From the NCBI GenBank assembly GCA_007119005.1, contig SKQM01000009.1:1-5315 (forward strand): 5,315 bases of DNA, given 5' to 3'. The notes under the pieces were generated by a model. That model ran no database searches. It was given only the letters and a program-made list of their open reading frames with translations, and was not told where the DNA came from. This DNA comes from Thioalkalivibrio sp. (GTDB lineage: Bacteria; Pseudomonadota; Gammaproteobacteria; Ectothiorhodospirales; Ectothiorhodospiraceae). The translations under genes and the position numbers were made by a program. Numbering within the stretch: the stretch's first letter is position 1; every line of letters starts with the position of its first letter. Of this stretch, positions 4,147-5,315 are shown one piece after another.

Positions 4147-5238
4147 ATGAACCCGTTCCACCGTGTTTTCTTTCGCCTCCCTCTGCGTCTGGTGCTGCTT
4201 GCCGTGCTCCTCGTCGCTGTCGCGGCTGCAGGCACCGCACAGGCGCAGCAGAAGGACAGTTTCCGCATCGCCTGGAGCATCTACGTGGGTTGGATGCCCT
4301 GGGGCTTCGGCGCTGACTCGGGCATCGTCGCCAAGTGGGCGGACAAGTACGGCATCGATATTGAGGTCGTGCAGATCAACGACTACATCGAATCGATCAA
4401 CCTGTACACCGCGGGCGCTTTCGATGGCGTGACCGCGACGAACATGGACGCCCTGACCATCCCCGCCGCGGGTGGCGTCGACACCACTGCGCTGATCGTC
4501 GGCGACTTCTCCGACGGCAATGACGGTCTGATCCTGAAGGGCACCGACCGCCTCGAGGACGTGCGCGGCCGGAACGTGAACCTTGTCGAGCTGTCGGTCT
4601 CGCACTACCTGCTGGCCCGGGCACTGGAGTCGGCCGGCATGACCGAGCGCGACGTTCGCGTCGTCAATACCTCGGACGCCGACATCGTGGCCGCCTTCGC
4701 TTCGCGTGACGTCGACGCAGTCGTCACCTGGAACCCGCAGCTGGGCGAGATCCGTGCCCGCGACGATGCGCACGTGGTCTTCGACTCCAGTCAGATTCCC
4801 GGCGAGATCATGGACCTGCTGGTGGTGAACACCGCGGTATTGGAAGCCAATCCGAAGCTCGGGAAGGCGCTGGTCGGCGCCTGGTACGAAATCATGGACG
4901 TGATGCGCGGCGACGACGAGGCCGGCCGCGCGGCGCGCGCCGCGATGGGCGAGGCCGGCGGCACCGACCTGGCCGGCTACGAGGCGCAGCTCGCCTCAAC
5001 CCGTATGTTCTACGATGCGGCGGAAGCGGTGGCCTTCGTCACCGGACCGGAGCCGAAAGAGACGATGGAGAAGGTCCGCCAGTTCGCATTCGAGCACGGC
5101 CTGCTCGGCGAGCGCGCGCCCAGCCCGGACTTCGTCGGCATCGAGTTCACCGACGGTTCCATCCTCGGCAGCGCCGACAACGTGCGCTTCCGCTTCAACG
5201 CGGAGTACATGCGCATGGCGGCCGAAGGCGAGCTCTGA
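4147..5238 (+). CDS. ABC transporter substrate-binding protein, urea/guanidine-carboxylase-associated family
   Basis: A 363-residue periplasmic protein. Residues 1-33 form a Sec signal peptide: basic start (HRVFFRLPLR), hydrophobic core (LVLLAVLLVAVAAAG) and an A-Q-A cleavage site before Q34. The mature part is a type II binding protein of the nitrate/taurine (NMT1/SsuA-like) fold. Stretches typical of the family named for the urea carboxylase region (TIGR03427, from memory) are visible: WSIYVGWMPWGF (43-54), KWADKYGI (63-70), QINDYIESINLYTAGAFDG (76-94), TNMDALTIPAAGGVDTTALIVGDFSDGND (98-126), and VTWNPQ in the second lobe. Annotations often say urea, nitrate or sulfonate. The guanidine-I riboswitch in its leader makes guanidine the most likely ligand, delivered to a permease/ATPase pair expected beyond the right edge. 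Predicted control is NtrC/sigma-54 at initiation and guanidine in the leader. The family call is strong; ligand identity is inferred. Confidence 0.9.
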   Translation: MNPFHRVFFRLPLRLVLLAVLLVAVAAAGTAQAQQKDSFRIAWSIYVGWMPWGFGADSGIVAKWADKYGIDIEVVQINDYIESINLYTAGAFDGVTATNMDALTIPAAGGVDTTALIVGDFSDGNDGLILKGTDRLEDVRGRNVNLVELSVSHYLLARALESAGMTERDVRVVNTSDADIVAAFASRDVDAVVTWNPQLGEIRARDDAHVVFDSSQIPGEIMDLLVVNTAVLEANPKLGKALVGAWYEIMDVMRGDDEAGRAARAAMGEAGGTDLAGYEAQLASTRMFYDAAEAVAFVTGPEPKETMEKVRQFAFEHGLLGERAPSPDFVGIEFTDGSILGSADNVRFRFNAEYMRMAAEGEL

Positions 5239-5251
5239 GAGCGCTGAGCTC
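5230..5251 (+). terminator. GAGCTC inverted repeat at the end of the transporter gene
   Basis: GAGCTC (5230-5235) and GAGCTC (5246-5251) flank ten bases and can form a 6-bp stem that spans the stop codon. No T run follows. Since the binding-protein gene is normally first in an operon, the hairpin may stabilise its message or lower expression of downstream genes rather than end the operon. Confidence 0.3.
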
Positions 5252-5270
5252 TATCGGATTGGTGCTGAGC

Positions 5271-5298
5271 CACGGAAAACACGGACAGGCACGGAAAG
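5271..5298. repeat. Three CACGGA direct repeats
   Basis: CACGGAAAA (5271), CACGGACAG (5280) and CACGGAAAG (5290) follow each other at 9- and 10-bp steps, in the space after the transporter gene. From memory, similar CACGGA runs occur between genes in several gammaproteobacteria, but this is not verified here. The remaining bases to 5315 show no gene start. Confidence 0.55.
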
Positions 5299-5315
5299 AG
5301 ATTGAATTGGTTTGA

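Noticed and set aside
3913..4773. 286-residue open frame on the minus strand across the riboswitch and binding-protein gene
   Set aside because: It lies antisense to a protein with clear family motifs and to the riboswitch; its apparent regularity mirrors the codon pattern of the real gene.

Overview
The window is GC-rich DNA with densely packed genes and looks like a proteobacterial chromosome, most likely a gammaproteobacterium. This rests on base composition, on the AGGAGG and AAGGGGA ribosome sites, and on what looks like an NtrC/sigma-54 nitrogen promoter; nothing here fixes the genus. It holds four genes that I regard as real and complete, plus the tail of a fifth.

Left part (1-2211, + strand): the C-terminal end of a DEAD/DEAH-box helicase of the MrfA/YprA type, with a DUF1998-type four-cysteine zinc site. 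It overlaps by 23 bp a DEDDh exonuclease with a TPR-like tail, of the MrfB/YprB type. In Bacillus subtilis this pair is the mitomycin-repair operon mrfAB, so a DNA-damage repair role is the natural reading.

Middle (2212-3555): a 415-bp gap carries a 20-bp tandem repeat in six units plus half a unit, built from alternating inverted repeats. Then come a small single-domain PilZ protein (c-di-GMP receptor, + strand) and a convergent GNAT acetyltransferase (- strand).

Right part (3556-5315): a 591-bp control region leads to a secreted ABC-transporter substrate-binding protein of the family found beside urea (guanidine) carboxylase genes. The control region can be read in order: a near-consensus NtrC site centred near -108, a weaker second NtrC-like site near -131, a near-consensus sigma-54 promoter (predicted +1 near 3914), and then a guanidine-I (ykkC-yxkD) riboswitch. 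The riboswitch is recognised by its conserved blocks CTAGGGTTCCG, CTGGTCCGAGAG, ACACGGCGGG and AAAAGCCCGGGAGA. After it come a hairpin that could compete with the aptamer, a Shine-Dalgarno site and the start codon.

The main result is therefore a guanidine-uptake gene with two layers of predicted control: nitrogen limitation starts transcription, and free guanidine lets the leader be read through or translated. The transporter's permease and ATPase, and any carboxylase, would lie beyond the right edge. All calls come from reading the sequence without database searches.
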